A stretch of 28,010 nucleotides of DNA from Ruminococcaceae bacterium UBA7101 (lineage in GTDB: Bacteria; Bacillota; Clostridia; Oscillospirales; Acutalibacteraceae), in contig DKYL01000061.1 of assembly GCA_002493325.1 (NCBI GenBank), forward strand, positions 9,760-37,769. The letters are read 5' to 3'. A program made the position numbers and the translations under genes. The notes beneath the pieces are model-generated. The model was given only the letters and a program-made list of their open reading frames with translations. It was not told the DNA's origin and made no database searches. Positions 1 to 8,165 of this stretch are shown in pieces (the first letter of the stretch is position 1; each line of letters begins with the position of its first letter).

Positions 1-35
1 AGGGCGCGTGGGTTCGAATCCCACCCTCTGCGCCA
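1..35 (+). tRNA. tRNA 3' end, probably tRNA-Ser (partial)
   Basis: This is the 3' part of a tRNA that begins outside the window. The T arm is visible as stem GTGGG (8-12), loop TTCGAAT and stem CCCAC (20-24). The 3' acceptor strand CCTCTGC (25-31), a discriminator G (32) and an encoded CCA (33-35) follow. A G discriminator and bases before the T arm that suit a long variable arm favour tRNA-Ser, but the anticodon is outside the window. tRNA 3' ends are common integration sites for ICEs, so this may be the attachment site of the element to the right. Confidence 0.85.
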
Positions 36-42
36 TCTACTT

Positions 43-82
43 ACCGATTGTAATTGTTTATTATAATCGGTAATCTTTTTAT
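43..82 (+). terminator. Rho-independent terminator after the tRNA
   Basis: ACCGATTGTAAT pairs with ATTATAATCGGT across a short loop, with one G-U pair, and is followed by a T-rich tract. It lies a few bases past the tRNA CCA end and is well placed to end the tRNA transcript. Confidence 0.7.
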
Positions 83-312
83 TACAACATTATAGTATCG
101 CTAACCTGTGCCTACCCTCGAAGTACACATTACGAGGTTTGCCACGTATCCTAACAGACAATCTTTTGAATTGCCTTACCCGGTACAAGCAGATAACAAC
201 TCTTCCACAGTTGGCTCGCTCGTGCGCACCGAGTGCGTAGTCATGGCATAACTCGTTAGCAAGTACCTTTTGTACCTTTCCTTTAATGTTGGTATTCAAT
301 TGTCTTAGGTTT
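83..312. other. Region without a recognised gene
   Basis: An open frame of 94 codons on the minus strand (374-90) crosses this stretch. It has no recognisable domain, no good ribosome binding site, and starts inside the structured RNA described next, so I do not call it a gene. A 22-codon frame (244-176, minus) also exists without support. The region contains a degenerate copy (221-241) of the 21-bp palindrome found elsewhere in the window. It may be the remnant of a gene once controlled by the upstream RNA, but that is a guess. Confidence 0.3.
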
Positions 313-516
313 GAAAAGAAGAAAACCCACAGCCGATGCAAAGCAACTGTGAGTTTCCTACAAAATCTATGCAATGCGTATTAAAAAATTAATACACAGA
401 ATGATAGCTCTCATAAGTCTTACAGATGTTTGCAGACATCTTAAGGCGCAAGCTTGCTGAACGGTTGCACCCGTTCAGCAGCTATGAGGGTTTTTATTCA
501 TTTTTACAAACCTTTA
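313..516 (-). ncRNA. Candidate structured small RNA or orphan attenuator leader
   Basis: Transcription should start near 516 from a perfect promoter and end at the T-rich tract around 313-324, giving an RNA of about 200 nt. The 5' half folds as a three-way junction. The closing stem pairs 408-415 with 483-490, and it encloses a strong hairpin (456-464 with 471-479) and a smaller one (424-429 with 436-441). The 3' end is a hairpin (325-332 with 347-354) followed by a TTTTCTTCTTTT tract on the transcribed strand. A nine-codon leader frame (501-475, MNKNPHSC) begins close to the predicted start. The layout resembles ribosome-mediated attenuators of antibiotic-resistance genes, but no resistance gene follows. 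I do not recognise it as a named RNA family. Confidence 0.5.
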
Positions 517-522
517 TAGCTA

Positions 523-551
523 ATTATATATAGCTTGGTTAAATATGTCAA
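523..551 (-). promoter_or_regulatory. Perfect sigma-A promoter for the small RNA
   Basis: On the minus strand TTGACA (551-546) and TATAAT (528-523) are separated by exactly 17 bp. The expected start is near 516. No protein gene follows directly, so the promoter points to the structured RNA. Confidence 0.8.
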
Positions 552-563
552 GAGGTTTATGTA

Positions 564-584
564 GGTACGCACCGGGTGCGTACC
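564..584. repeat. 21-bp palindrome, copy A
   Basis: Perfect inverted repeat of GGTACGCACC around a central G. It sits 3 bp past the yoeB stop codon, and the identical sequence recurs at 7677-7697. It can form a 10-bp hairpin at the 3' end of the toxin-antitoxin mRNA, but there is no T-run, so an intrinsic terminator role is uncertain. Confidence 0.85.
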
Positions 585-586
585 TT

Positions 587-850
587 TTACATTTCATAAT
601 GTTTCCACATTCTCAAAACTATGATATTTTGGTTGTTTTCATCAACAGTATACACAAGTCGATGCTGTATATTAATTCGTCTTGAGTACATTCCACTCAA
701 ATCCCCAACCAGCTTTTCATATGGCGGAGGATTTTGAAACGGATTTTCTTTAATAATTTCCAATAACCTTTTAGTTTTTTCATCAAGACCGGCTGATTTA
801 AGCAACTTACTATCTTTTATCGCCAGTTTCGTAAATTTTAAATTATACAT
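587..850 (-). CDS. yoeB: YoeB-type toxin (RelE/ParE-fold mRNA interferase)
   Basis: A protein of about 87 aa matching the Txe/YoeB family in length and end motifs. It has the conserved core around RRINIQHRLVYTVD and the C-terminal WKHYEM, which resembles the YoeB tail where the catalytic His-Tyr pair lies. Toxins of this family associate with the ribosome and cut mRNA at codons in the A site. The gene directly follows its antitoxin: the antitoxin TAA overlaps the ATG at 850 by one base. An in-frame ATG at 856 is an alternative and has a slightly better upstream GTGAG. The pair could stabilise the element after integration or transfer. The family call is firm; activity cannot be judged from sequence. 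Confidence 0.9.
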   Translation of the reverse strand: MYNLKFTKLAIKDSKLLKSAGLDEKTKRLLEIIKENPFQNPPPYEKLVGDLSGMYSRRINIQHRLVYTVDENNQNIIVLRMWKHYEM

Positions 851-1098
851 TACCATTCAAGCTCACTTTCATCAAAGCATTCTTCGATTGGTGTATTCAT
901 CCCCTCAATCAGTGATTTCTTGAACTCCGGGTCGGATGAAAGATAAAGTGTTTCCATAAGAGCATTATAGTCAGCTTCACTGATTAATACAGCATTACCT
1001 TTTTTGGTAACAATATTAACCGGCTCACTGTAATTTATAGCCATATCAACAAGGTTATACAAATTACCTCTCGCATTTGTTATGTTTACATTATACAT
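850..1098 (-). CDS. yefM: YefM/Phd-family antitoxin
   Basis: An 82-aa antitoxin with the Phd/YefM N-terminal pattern NITNARGNLYNLVDMAI and the conserved block VNIVTKKGNAVLISEADYNALMETL. The N-terminal half should dimerise and bind DNA; the acidic C-terminus (EECFDESELEW) should wrap the toxin. I chose the ATG at 1098 because GGAGGAG lies 8 bp upstream. The longer frame from 1134 would begin only about 10 nt after the predicted transcription start and lacks a ribosome site. The gene is first in a two-gene operon with yoeB and is probably autoregulated through the palindrome at the promoter. Confidence 0.9.
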   Translation of the reverse strand: MYNVNITNARGNLYNLVDMAINYSEPVNIVTKKGNAVLISEADYNALMETLYLSSDPEFKKSLIEGMNTPIEECFDESELEW

Positions 1099-1135
1099 AA
1101 AATCAACTCCTCCAATGCAATTTACGTTCGCCATT

Positions 1136-1200
1136 ACGTACGTTAATTATATTATATCATAACATACCAAAATGTCAATAAACTATTTGAAAATTGTACA
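1136..1200 (-). promoter_or_regulatory. Toxin-antitoxin promoter and operator
   Basis: On the minus strand TTGACA (1178-1173) and TATAAT (1156-1151) are 16 bp apart, giving a start near 1144. The 8-bp palindrome ACGTACGT (1136-1143) covers that start, and a TGTACA palindrome (1195-1200) lies upstream of the -35 box. TGTACA-type palindromes are the known operator core of E. coli yefM-yoeB, so autoregulation is likely. Confidence 0.7.
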
Positions 1201-1301
1201 TTTTATTTGTTAGAAAAGAAAAATCCGAATTTTACATTAACGCGGCATCCGCAAAAAGGCAGAATATTCCCTATTCTATTAATATTATTATACTCTGAAT
1301 G

Positions 1302-2048
1302 TTATAGATATTGTGTACTAAAGAGAGATTTATTCTTTTTTCTAACTACGTTCTTAAGTGGGTCTAATATAGTTGCCCAAAATTTCGAGTACCACATATT
1401 GTTTAAAAATTTTAAGCCTGCTTTTTTGAGCTTATGCTTAATATTACTATATTTATTTTCATTTAATATATAATCAGAGCTTGTCTTATGCTCTGTAATT
1501 GTCTTTTTAATAAAATCAATAACGGTATAGTTATTGTGTCCAAAACAGCCACATTTACGAATATAGTGGCTGTATGTAATGATATGAATTGCTTCTAATT
1601 TTCTCACTGCTTTTATTACTGTGTCAATACAGATATTGGCAAGCTTTGCGATTTGGCTCAAGCTTGGAAAAGCAAGTTTTGCGTGATTCATTTTGCTTTT
1701 GATTACTGCATATGCCGCAAACTCTGATGGAGAGAGCTTATAATCGAATACACTATATTCTATCTTTGTGAATTTGCCACAAATCGGATTGATTCTGTAG
1801 CTGTTTGTGGTTCTTTTACCATTTTCATAATGATTCGTCTTCTTTATCAGACCTAAATTTTCTAACTCCTGAATAGCCGTATAAACGCTGTTTGGAGTAA
1901 TATTACATTTATCTGCTATTGTCCTTCCTGTTGCTCTTGTAAAATTCGCTTTACTTTTTAATGATACAATGGCAGCATAGGTTAAAAGCTGCATAGGTGT
2001 AAGCTGCAGCTCAAATACTGCATTTGGTATTTTAATAAATCTTTGCAT
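1302..2048 (-). CDS. Helix-turn-helix protein with two winged-helix modules
   Basis: A 248-aa protein with two similar winged-helix segments. The first (about residues 15-90) contains LTPMQLLTYAAIVSLK and TIADKCNITPNSVYTAIQELENLGLIKK. The second (about 105-175) contains LSPSEFAAYAVIKSK and LSQIAKLANICIDTVIKAVRKLEAIHII. The C-terminus is basic. This arrangement resembles replication-initiator or DnaD-like DNA-binding proteins on plasmids and ICEs, but no catalytic motif is visible. I chose the ATG at 2048 because AAAGGA lies 8 bp upstream; the longer frame would start with TTG inside a terminator-like hairpin. A role in replication of the excised circle or in regulation is inferred only. Confidence 0.7.
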   Translation of the reverse strand: MQRFIKIPNAVFELQLTPMQLLTYAAIVSLKSKANFTRATGRTIADKCNITPNSVYTAIQELENLGLIKKTNHYENGKRTTNSYRINPICGKFTKIEYSVFDYKLSPSEFAAYAVIKSKMNHAKLAFPSLSQIAKLANICIDTVIKAVRKLEAIHIITYSHYIRKCGCFGHNNYTVIDFIKKTITEHKTSSDYILNENKYSNIKHKLKKAGLKFLNNMWYSKFWATILDPLKNVVRKKNKSLFSTQYL

Positions 2049-2093
2049 TTGTGTGTTCCTTTTTTTATGTGTTCTTTTATATTCATTGTTAAA

Positions 2094-2125
2094 GCAGTCA
2101 CTTGTGTCCTTGCACAAGTGACTGC
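2094..2125. terminator. Strong hairpin between virD4 and the HTH gene
   Basis: Perfect 13-bp arms (2094-2106 and 2113-2125) around a 6-nt loop. T-rich sequence flanks the hairpin on both strands, though without a long T-run. It starts 8 bp after the virD4 stop and lies 46 bp before the next start codon, so it probably ends or attenuates the transfer transcript. Confidence 0.65.
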
Positions 2126-2132
2126 CTCTTTA

Positions 2133-4055
2133 TTAATCGAACATACCAACTGTTAGTTTGTTCTTCGCTATTGCTCCAAGTCTTCTGATTTTATCACCAC
2201 TGAGAACCATTATATCGTGATACTCATTTTTTATATTTTCACTATATTCCTGGTTAACGGTGCAGTAGTCAGAATACATCGGAGTTTTCGTTTTCATTTT
2301 AATTTGGTCTGTTTTACCTCCGGTTTTTATCACTACCCAGGTACCAATAGGCAATGACAATATATCTTCGGGAAACATCAATGGCTGCTTAATCATCTGC
2401 TGACCTGTTGTAACATCCTGTTCCCATAGTTCAAAGGGTCTTTGCCTTCGATTAATATTTCCTGATAATATAGTACGATTACCTAAGGTTTCAGATAATT
2501 TTTTTGCAGTTTCAAGTGCTCCCGGTGATAGAAAAGTAAACATCAAAACCTGTGATGCATCCATAATTATATCTGCATAGGTTTTGTTGTAGTTTTTCTG
2601 CAGCTGACTAAAGCTCTGAAGCGAGTACAGAAATCTGATACCTCTTGACCTGGCTGCAGTAAACAATGCATCCACATCCTTAATTGCCGGCATATTACCG
2701 AATTCATCCCATAGGCATAAAACCTTTCGTGGCAATATCATACCAGGACTTGTTTCTGCCAGGTCTATTAACTGTGTTGTAAAATATCTGATAAACAAGC
2801 TTGCAAAAAAGTGTCTGCTGCTGTCTTCATCAGGACAGATAACAAATATAGCTGTAGGCTTATCCATAAATGACTTCGCATCAATTTCTGAAGAATGATC
2901 GCATATCATTTGCTCAAGCTCCGCATCAATGAACTCAATCAACTTAGCTAAGGCTGAAGAGAAAACATTCATTGATGTTCGTACATCCGCATTAACCGAT
3001 GCACCCACATAGTCAGTTATACGTTCATCATCAATGAACTGCAGCAGCTCCATGAGCTTTGACTTTTGTTTTCCGGCTTCGATATTTCCGTTATCAATAA
3101 GTCCGTTAAGCTCGATAATCAATTTAAAAACACTTATAATATGCCTTTCATTATCTGAGCCATATTGTGAAACCATAAGCTGCAGACCGGTAATCAAACC
3201 CTGGGCAGTTTTATCGAAGAAGTCTGATGAGCTATCCTTTGTTTCGCCCATTATATTTTTTACTATGCTTGAGCTTACCTGCTTTGCATACCTTTCAGCT
3301 CTGGCATAATGGCGCATACCGTCTTCCTTTGATACTGCATTTTTACTCAGGTCAATTTCACTGTTAACACCATTCATTAGATTAAAATGATAGCTTCCTG
3401 ATGGATTACGGAAATCCAGAAACAGTACATCATAACCTGATTGCTTCAGCTCATAGCCTGACGATTTGAAATTTTCACTTTTTACGTCAAGGGATAACAA
3501 GCTTGCACCTTTACCTTTTGTATTTCTGTTCACCCTCGCATTGTAATACAGAGTTGGAATAAAAACACATTTTGTTTTACCGCCGCCGGGAGGTGCAACC
3601 TGGCAAACAGTTTTATCGCTTGCTTCTACAATCCATTCGTTGTCTTCCCTGCCGATAACAAAGCCGGGAAGCTTCTCTTTTCCATCCTTAACGTATGTAT
3701 AGCTTTCTCTCTTTTCTTTATCTGTCATCCAGCGAGAGCGACCATACTGCCCGTTACCGACCACTTTATCTTTAACATTATTCAATCTCTGCTCTTGGTA
3801 TACCAATACTAAAAATCCCATTAAAGCAGATATTATTAATTTTACGCCCCACAGAACAGATAAACCTTTGAGAAATCCTTCAAGCTGATTATTTATTATT
3901 TCGTTTATCGAAAATAAAGCAGTTAGAAAAGAATAGAAAACTACGGTAACGATTATTGATAAAACAATTCTAAGTGGTGTTGGTTTTTGCACTCTTATTG
4001 TTACCTCTCTTACTTCTGAATTTACTAAACATATTTGGCTCTGTATTTTTACCAT
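2133..4055 (-). CDS. virD4: VirD4-type coupling protein (T4CP)
   Basis: A 640-aa conjugation coupling ATPase that brings the relaxase-DNA complex to the type IV secretion channel. Two N-terminal membrane segments lie at about 29-50 and 62-86. They are followed by the VirD4-type block NGQYGRSRWMT (101-111), Walker A APPGGGKT (154-161), Walker B VLCLWDE (445-451) and the motif ARSRGIRFLYSLQSFSQL (468-485). The length fits Gram-positive VirD4/TraG-family proteins. The ATG directly follows the TAG stop of the upstream polyvalent gene with no gap and no clear ribosome site, which suggests translational coupling. The gene sits on the mobilisation side of oriT rather than with virB4. Confidence 0.95.
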   Translation of the reverse strand: MVKIQSQICLVNSEVREVTIRVQKPTPLRIVLSIIVTVVFYSFLTALFSINEIINNQLEGFLKGLSVLWGVKLIISALMGFLVLVYQEQRLNNVKDKVVGNGQYGRSRWMTDKEKRESYTYVKDGKEKLPGFVIGREDNEWIVEASDKTVCQVAPPGGGKTKCVFIPTLYYNARVNRNTKGKGASLLSLDVKSENFKSSGYELKQSGYDVLFLDFRNPSGSYHFNLMNGVNSEIDLSKNAVSKEDGMRHYARAERYAKQVSSSIVKNIMGETKDSSSDFFDKTAQGLITGLQLMVSQYGSDNERHIISVFKLIIELNGLIDNGNIEAGKQKSKLMELLQFIDDERITDYVGASVNADVRTSMNVFSSALAKLIEFIDAELEQMICDHSSEIDAKSFMDKPTAIFVICPDEDSSRHFFASLFIRYFTTQLIDLAETSPGMILPRKVLCLWDEFGNMPAIKDVDALFTAARSRGIRFLYSLQSFSQLQKNYNKTYADIIMDASQVLMFTFLSPGALETAKKLSETLGNRTILSGNINRRQRPFELWEQDVTTGQQMIKQPLMFPEDILSLPIGTWVVIKTGGKTDQIKMKTKTPMYSDYCTVNQEYSENIKNEYHDIMVLSGDKIRRLGAIAKNKLTVGMFD

Positions 4056-7000
4056 CTACAGAGCTTGCGTAAAATTTGAGCTTATTTTCACCGGGTCTAC
4101 AGCTTGAGCTTTTGCTTGTGATAATGACCTTCCTTGTTCACGAGGTGCACCATAGCCCATTTCCTCAATCTTATTATCAATACCGGTTGAAACGTGCTTA
4201 AATGCTTTTGACAATCTGTTAAGCGTATCATTCATATCAAACTTTGCTTTAGTAAGTGAACTTGATTTATCAAAATAATTTTTAATATAGCGTTTACTGT
4301 CTTCACTCACCGGGATACCCAATTTACGCTGTAGCATAGTTCCGAAGCTTTCAGCTTCAAACTCAGCTATCTCTGTAGGCTGCGTAGTCGTTTTATGTAA
4401 AACACCGTGAGCCAATTCGTGAGCCATTGTTTCAAGCTTTTTACTATCCTGTAATAATGAATTAATATGAATACTATCGTCAGACGGCTTATAATATCCA
4501 TCTAAAGAGATAGATGACATATCCTCCTCAGTAACGCTAAAACCGCTGTCTTTAGCATATTCTGCAATACATTCATATAACTGTGCTTTCTCGATGTCAG
4601 GAACGCCCATACTGTAAATTTTAGGATAATCTTCAGGAGAACAGGTAGTTTGTGAGATGTCGAAAACCTGATGCGGAACAAATTTTGTTACTTTCTCAAC
4701 CTTAATTTCACCGTTTGCAATTTTAGTTTTTTCTTCTGCACTTGCATTTTTGACATCAATCATTTTGGTTTTGCCGTTAACTTCACGAGGAAATTTAGCA
4801 ATTTCTATAGGTCTGCTGATTTTCATATGCTTAGCACCTTTTTTGATACTATAGCCCATACTCTTCCATTTGGTGAAGGATGCAACAAAAGTAGCGTGTG
4901 GATTTTGCAGATGAATCAACAATGCATTATTTAGTGAATACTGATAAAACTGAGTTTTAAAAGCAAAGAGCTCAGCTGCAAGCTTCGGGTCAGCTTGATA
5001 ATTTTTAGCAATATCAACTATTTCTCCCTTAAGAATATCAAATTCTTCATTTGTCAAAGGCTTAGTCGGAATCTGTGGATTACTTAGTTTTTCTTTAACC
5101 TCAGCAATTTTCTGTTCAGCTAAAGTTGGTTCAGACATCTGAGCTTGTACTTCAGCAGGCTTAATCCATTCACCATTTTCATTTTGAATGTATCCTCTTT
5201 TTTTAAGTACTCGCCTCGCTGCCTGCACAGATTGTTTATCAGGATTACCCATTGCCTTTTTTATGTATCTTTCTTCAAGAGATGGCTCTATAATCTCCCC
5301 TGCAGCGACCTTTTCTTGATATTCTTTAACAGCAGCATTACGCATACTGTGGTATTCCTGACTTGATTTCCGGGCATTTTCGTGCATTTTTCGTTCATCA
5401 TATTTTGATTGACCGTGAGGAAGCTTCAATTTATCAATCATAAAATCATCAACAGGTGATGCCAAACCTCGAGAAGCTAAGAACTCATCCAACGTCATAT
5501 GCGGAATATCAGATGGTTCAATAGGAATACTGCTTTCAAATATTTTCGTTTGCCCAGTTTTTTCTTCCATTCGGGCGACATATTCCTCAACATTAGCATA
5601 TTGTCCTTGCGTAGGATCTATCCAGGCAACAGCATTTAGATTAACCTCTTTTGAGTAGATTTTTCCATCACCGCTGTAGCTTTGAGCTTCCATAGGTGAT
5701 GGTGTGACAAATACACCTTGTTCAATCGGATGTGAACTGTAAACTGTTATTTTTCCTGTAATTAACGCATCTTCTACATCTTGAGCTGAATAGCTTTCAT
5801 CAAAACCATTTTGCTCCCAGTCCTCCCAATCGCTATCTTTCAAAGTTTCTTCAAAGTTTTTAATATCATCAGCACTTCTTATCCAGGTCTGATATGTATT
5901 TGGTGCAGGATTAAATTCATTTATTATTGTATACTGCTGCAATTTCAATATGCTTTCATTTGGCGATATTGACGGCTTATAGAAGCTATGTGCATCGACT
6001 AATTCGTCGGCTGGATAATTGTTTGAAAGAGATAAGTTATTATTTGCTCTATCTATATGTGTTTCGATATTGTTTACAACTTTATCAATTGTACTATGTT
6101 CATAAGTACCATAATATATTTCGTTTCTGTCTAAAAACGCTTTAATGTTATTATCAATAATTTTACTTTCTTCGAGATTATGAATTCTGCCGGTTTGCTG
6201 GAAAGTATCACCTCTATTGATAAACAAATTAAAGTTATGCTGCTGCTTGAAATCTTTTATTATTTTACTTTCAAACTCTGCATTTGGCTGTTTCAAATAC
6301 ATAGCACCTAAAATTGCAGGGCTATCAGTAACAACCACATCAACCTTCCCCAGTAACCGCTGCACTCGATGATTTTGCACATCATAAAGCTGTTGCTGTG
6401 ATTTCAACGAACCATCAAGAAGCTCAGTATTACCATCCCATACAAGCTCTTTTGCATATTCACCGACATATTCAGCTTCAATTCCTCGTTTTTTCAGCTC
6501 ACTTGCAATTGCCCAAGCACAGGTAGTCTTGCCTGCACCCGGTCCTGCAAAACAGTTCACAACAACGGTTTGTTTGGTTATAGGTTCAACATTTTTAGGT
6601 ACTGTTTCATGCGCTGGCTTTACATCTTTTGTTGTCTGCTGATTTTGAAGTTTTTCTAATGCAGCTTTATGCCTCTCAATTTCTTGTTTGTATTGTGCTT
6701 CCATCGGAGTTCCAATACGTTTTGCTGCCAATTTTTCATACTGATTAATTGCCTTTTTTTCCAAACGAATTTGATAATCATTTGAAGCTTTCACGGCAGC
6801 ATTATAATAAATTGAGTCTGGTCGAATAATAACAAAATCCTTTTCAAAATAATCTGTCATAATATCCGAGTTGTTTTCAATTTCAAGACCTTCAATGCGT
6901 GGCGTATTGCTTCTATCCATAGAAACGGTTATTGAACCTTCGGGAACACCCTTGTATGAACCCGAATAATATGTACCTTTATACAGAACACCATCAATTT

Positions 7001-7646
7001 TAATACCATTCCACATAAATTTTACATTGGAATCTGAATTAGGCAATGGTTCTAAGCTCGCCTTAGCTTGTTCTGCTGTTTGTTCAAAAGAAAGTGGCTC
7101 AAGCTTAAGCTCTGAAAAAATATGATTTCTGCATACTTCAAGTTCCTGAAAAGTAGCACCATCCATTGAAATATTTTCACTGTATAATCCTTCAACCGGT
7201 TTTTCGACGGTTGCATCAGTAATAATTACATCATCAAGTGTTGCACCGTGGAATTTTACTCCTGATAAATTATTTCCATCAAATCTTGTGTCACCAATCT
7301 TAGCTGCAGCAAAATTTGCATCAGTAAAATCAGAATTAATAATTTGCAAATAAGCCATTCCGGCACGTTCAAAATTGCACTTTTTTAAATTACTATTAAT
7401 AATTCTGCAATTATTAAAGGATGCATTTTCAAAGCTAATATTTTCGCCATCGAAATTTATAAAAGTACAGTTTCTGAATGTACAGTTTTTCAAATTGCCG
7501 ACAATATTATCCGCAGAAAAAGTTATATTAGAAAAATGATGTTTTTCAAAGTGATACTTTATTTTATTTTGTATAGTTAAGTCATCAAAACTTTTTTGAC
7601 TTTCAAAATACAATGTGGTTTCCGGTGCATAATGTTCTTCTGTCAT
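4056..7646 (-). CDS. Large polyvalent protein: pentapeptide repeats, P-loop ATPase, ArdC-like domain, zinc peptidase
   Basis: A 1196-aa multidomain protein. Residues about 38-170 are pentapeptide repeats (CTFRNCTFINF, DFTDANFAAAKIGDTRF). Residues 345-535 hold a P-loop ATPase with Walker A GPGAGKTT (368-375), resembling small nucleotide kinases. Residues about 585-700 (VFVTPSPMEAQSYSG, then AVAWIDP) weakly recall ADP-ribosyltransferase-type folds. Residues about 865-950 match the ArdC N-terminal ssDNA-binding pattern (NYQADPKLAAELF, SFTKWKSMGYSIKKG). Residues 1073-1100 carry a zinc-peptidase motif HELAH (1076-1080) with downstream Glu candidates in EFEAES. Polyvalent proteins of mobile elements are thought to enter the recipient and counter its defences. 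The ATG has an upstream AGAAAGGA. It sits between a small unknown gene and virD4. Confidence 0.85.
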   Translation of the reverse strand: MTEEHYAPETTLYFESQKSFDDLTIQNKIKYHFEKHHFSNITFSADNIVGNLKNCTFRNCTFINFDGENISFENASFNNCRIINSNLKKCNFERAGMAYLQIINSDFTDANFAAAKIGDTRFDGNNLSGVKFHGATLDDVIITDATVEKPVEGLYSENISMDGATFQELEVCRNHIFSELKLEPLSFEQTAEQAKASLEPLPNSDSNVKFMWNGIKIDGVLYKGTYYSGSYKGVPEGSITVSMDRSNTPRIEGLEIENNSDIMTDYFEKDFVIIRPDSIYYNAAVKASNDYQIRLEKKAINQYEKLAAKRIGTPMEAQYKQEIERHKAALEKLQNQQTTKDVKPAHETVPKNVEPITKQTVVVNCFAGPGAGKTTCAWAIASELKKRGIEAEYVGEYAKELVWDGNTELLDGSLKSQQQLYDVQNHRVQRLLGKVDVVVTDSPAILGAMYLKQPNAEFESKIIKDFKQQHNFNLFINRGDTFQQTGRIHNLEESKIIDNNIKAFLDRNEIYYGTYEHSTIDKVVNNIETHIDRANNNLSLSNNYPADELVDAHSFYKPSISPNESILKLQQYTIINEFNPAPNTYQTWIRSADDIKNFEETLKDSDWEDWEQNGFDESYSAQDVEDALITGKITVYSSHPIEQGVFVTPSPMEAQSYSGDGKIYSKEVNLNAVAWIDPTQGQYANVEEYVARMEEKTGQTKIFESSIPIEPSDIPHMTLDEFLASRGLASPVDDFMIDKLKLPHGQSKYDERKMHENARKSSQEYHSMRNAAVKEYQEKVAAGEIIEPSLEERYIKKAMGNPDKQSVQAARRVLKKRGYIQNENGEWIKPAEVQAQMSEPTLAEQKIAEVKEKLSNPQIPTKPLTNEEFDILKGEIVDIAKNYQADPKLAAELFAFKTQFYQYSLNNALLIHLQNPHATFVASFTKWKSMGYSIKKGAKHMKISRPIEIAKFPREVNGKTKMIDVKNASAEEKTKIANGEIKVEKVTKFVPHQVFDISQTTCSPEDYPKIYSMGVPDIEKAQLYECIAEYAKDSGFSVTEEDMSSISLDGYYKPSDDSIHINSLLQDSKKLETMAHELAHGVLHKTTTQPTEIAEFEAESFGTMLQRKLGIPVSEDSKRYIKNYFDKSSSLTKAKFDMNDTLNRLSKAFKHVSTGIDNKIEEMGYGAPREQGRSLSQAKAQAVDPVKISSNFTQAL

Positions 7647-7676
7647 TTTAGTTTTTCCTTTCTAACAACAAAAATA

Positions 7677-7697
7677 GGTACGCACCGGGTGCGTACC
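7677..7697. repeat. 21-bp palindrome, copy B
   Basis: Identical to copy A at 564-584: GGTACGCACC inverted around one G. It abuts the stop codon of the 150-aa gene and precedes the ribosome site of the polyvalent gene. On the minus strand TATTTTTG follows, so weak termination is possible. Confidence 0.85.
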
Positions 7698-8150
7698 TTA
7701 ATCAAATTCAATAAGTATTGCTTGTTCAATTTTATCAGAGCCGTTAACGAAAACTTCATTTGAGCGAATATTATTAATATCCGAATACTTCACTTTCCAA
7801 TACTGCTCAGGATTCTCGTTAGAAATAATAAAGATATATTCTTCATTGTCTTCCACTCGTAAATATACAGCTTGAAGTGAATAATCAACAAGAATTAAGT
7901 TGATTGCTTTTAGCTTAGCAATCTGTGCCTTTTCTTCCTGTTCAAGCAAATATCCTTCAAAAAGGTATAAAGGTTCAATATCCTGTCCGTAAATAAAGTC
8001 GCTAATATCATCCGCCGGTAAAAATCGAATGTTTTCGTTTTCATCCACCGTAATGACTTTACCGGGGATATAATATGTAGATTTGTTATAAGGAGCATTG
8101 AGAAATTCTTCCTCAGCCTCATAATTTCTTAAATTTTCATTTATACTCAT
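7698..8150 (-). CDS. Unknown 150-aa acidic protein
   Basis: I do not recognise this protein. It is acidic, has no signal peptide or membrane segment, and is predicted cytosolic with mixed alpha/beta content (YYIPGKVITVDEN, LILVDYSLQAVYLRV, YIFIISN). The ATG at 8150 has AAAGGA 9 bp upstream, and the ribosome site begins right after the relaxase stop codon, so it is cotranscribed with the relaxase. Its place between the relaxase and the polyvalent protein suggests an accessory role in mobilisation or establishment, but nothing in the sequence proves it. Confidence 0.75.
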   Translation of the reverse strand: MSINENLRNYEAEEEFLNAPYNKSTYYIPGKVITVDENENIRFLPADDISDFIYGQDIEPLYLFEGYLLEQEEKAQIAKLKAINLILVDYSLQAVYLRVEDNEEYIFIISNENPEQYWKVKYSDINNIRSNEVFVNGSDKIEQAILIEFD

Positions 8151-8165
8151 AAAACTTAATCCTTT

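Noticed and set aside
90..374. 94-codon minus-strand frame next to the tRNA
   Set aside because: Its start lies inside the terminator region of the structured RNA, it lacks a ribosome site and a recognisable domain, and it contains a degenerate palindrome.
475..501. Nine-codon leader frame as a separate gene
   Set aside because: The AAAGG site would lie at the very 5' end of the predicted transcript, so translation is uncertain; it is mentioned within the RNA entry only.
1099..1134. Longer antitoxin start (ATG at 1134)
   Set aside because: It would lie about 10 nt after the predicted transcription start with no ribosome site, while the ATG at 1098 has GGAGGAG at good spacing.
1207..1473. 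Plus-strand frame beside the toxin-antitoxin promoter
   Set aside because: It starts with TTG without a ribosome site and mostly overlaps the minus-strand winged-helix gene; its hydrophobicity comes from AT-rich sequence.
7973..7986. Another TATCCTG nic-like sequence
   Set aside because: It lies inside a coding gene with no adjacent inverted repeat; a similar one at about 14521 also lacks a hairpin. Only the site at 12430 has oriT-like surroundings.
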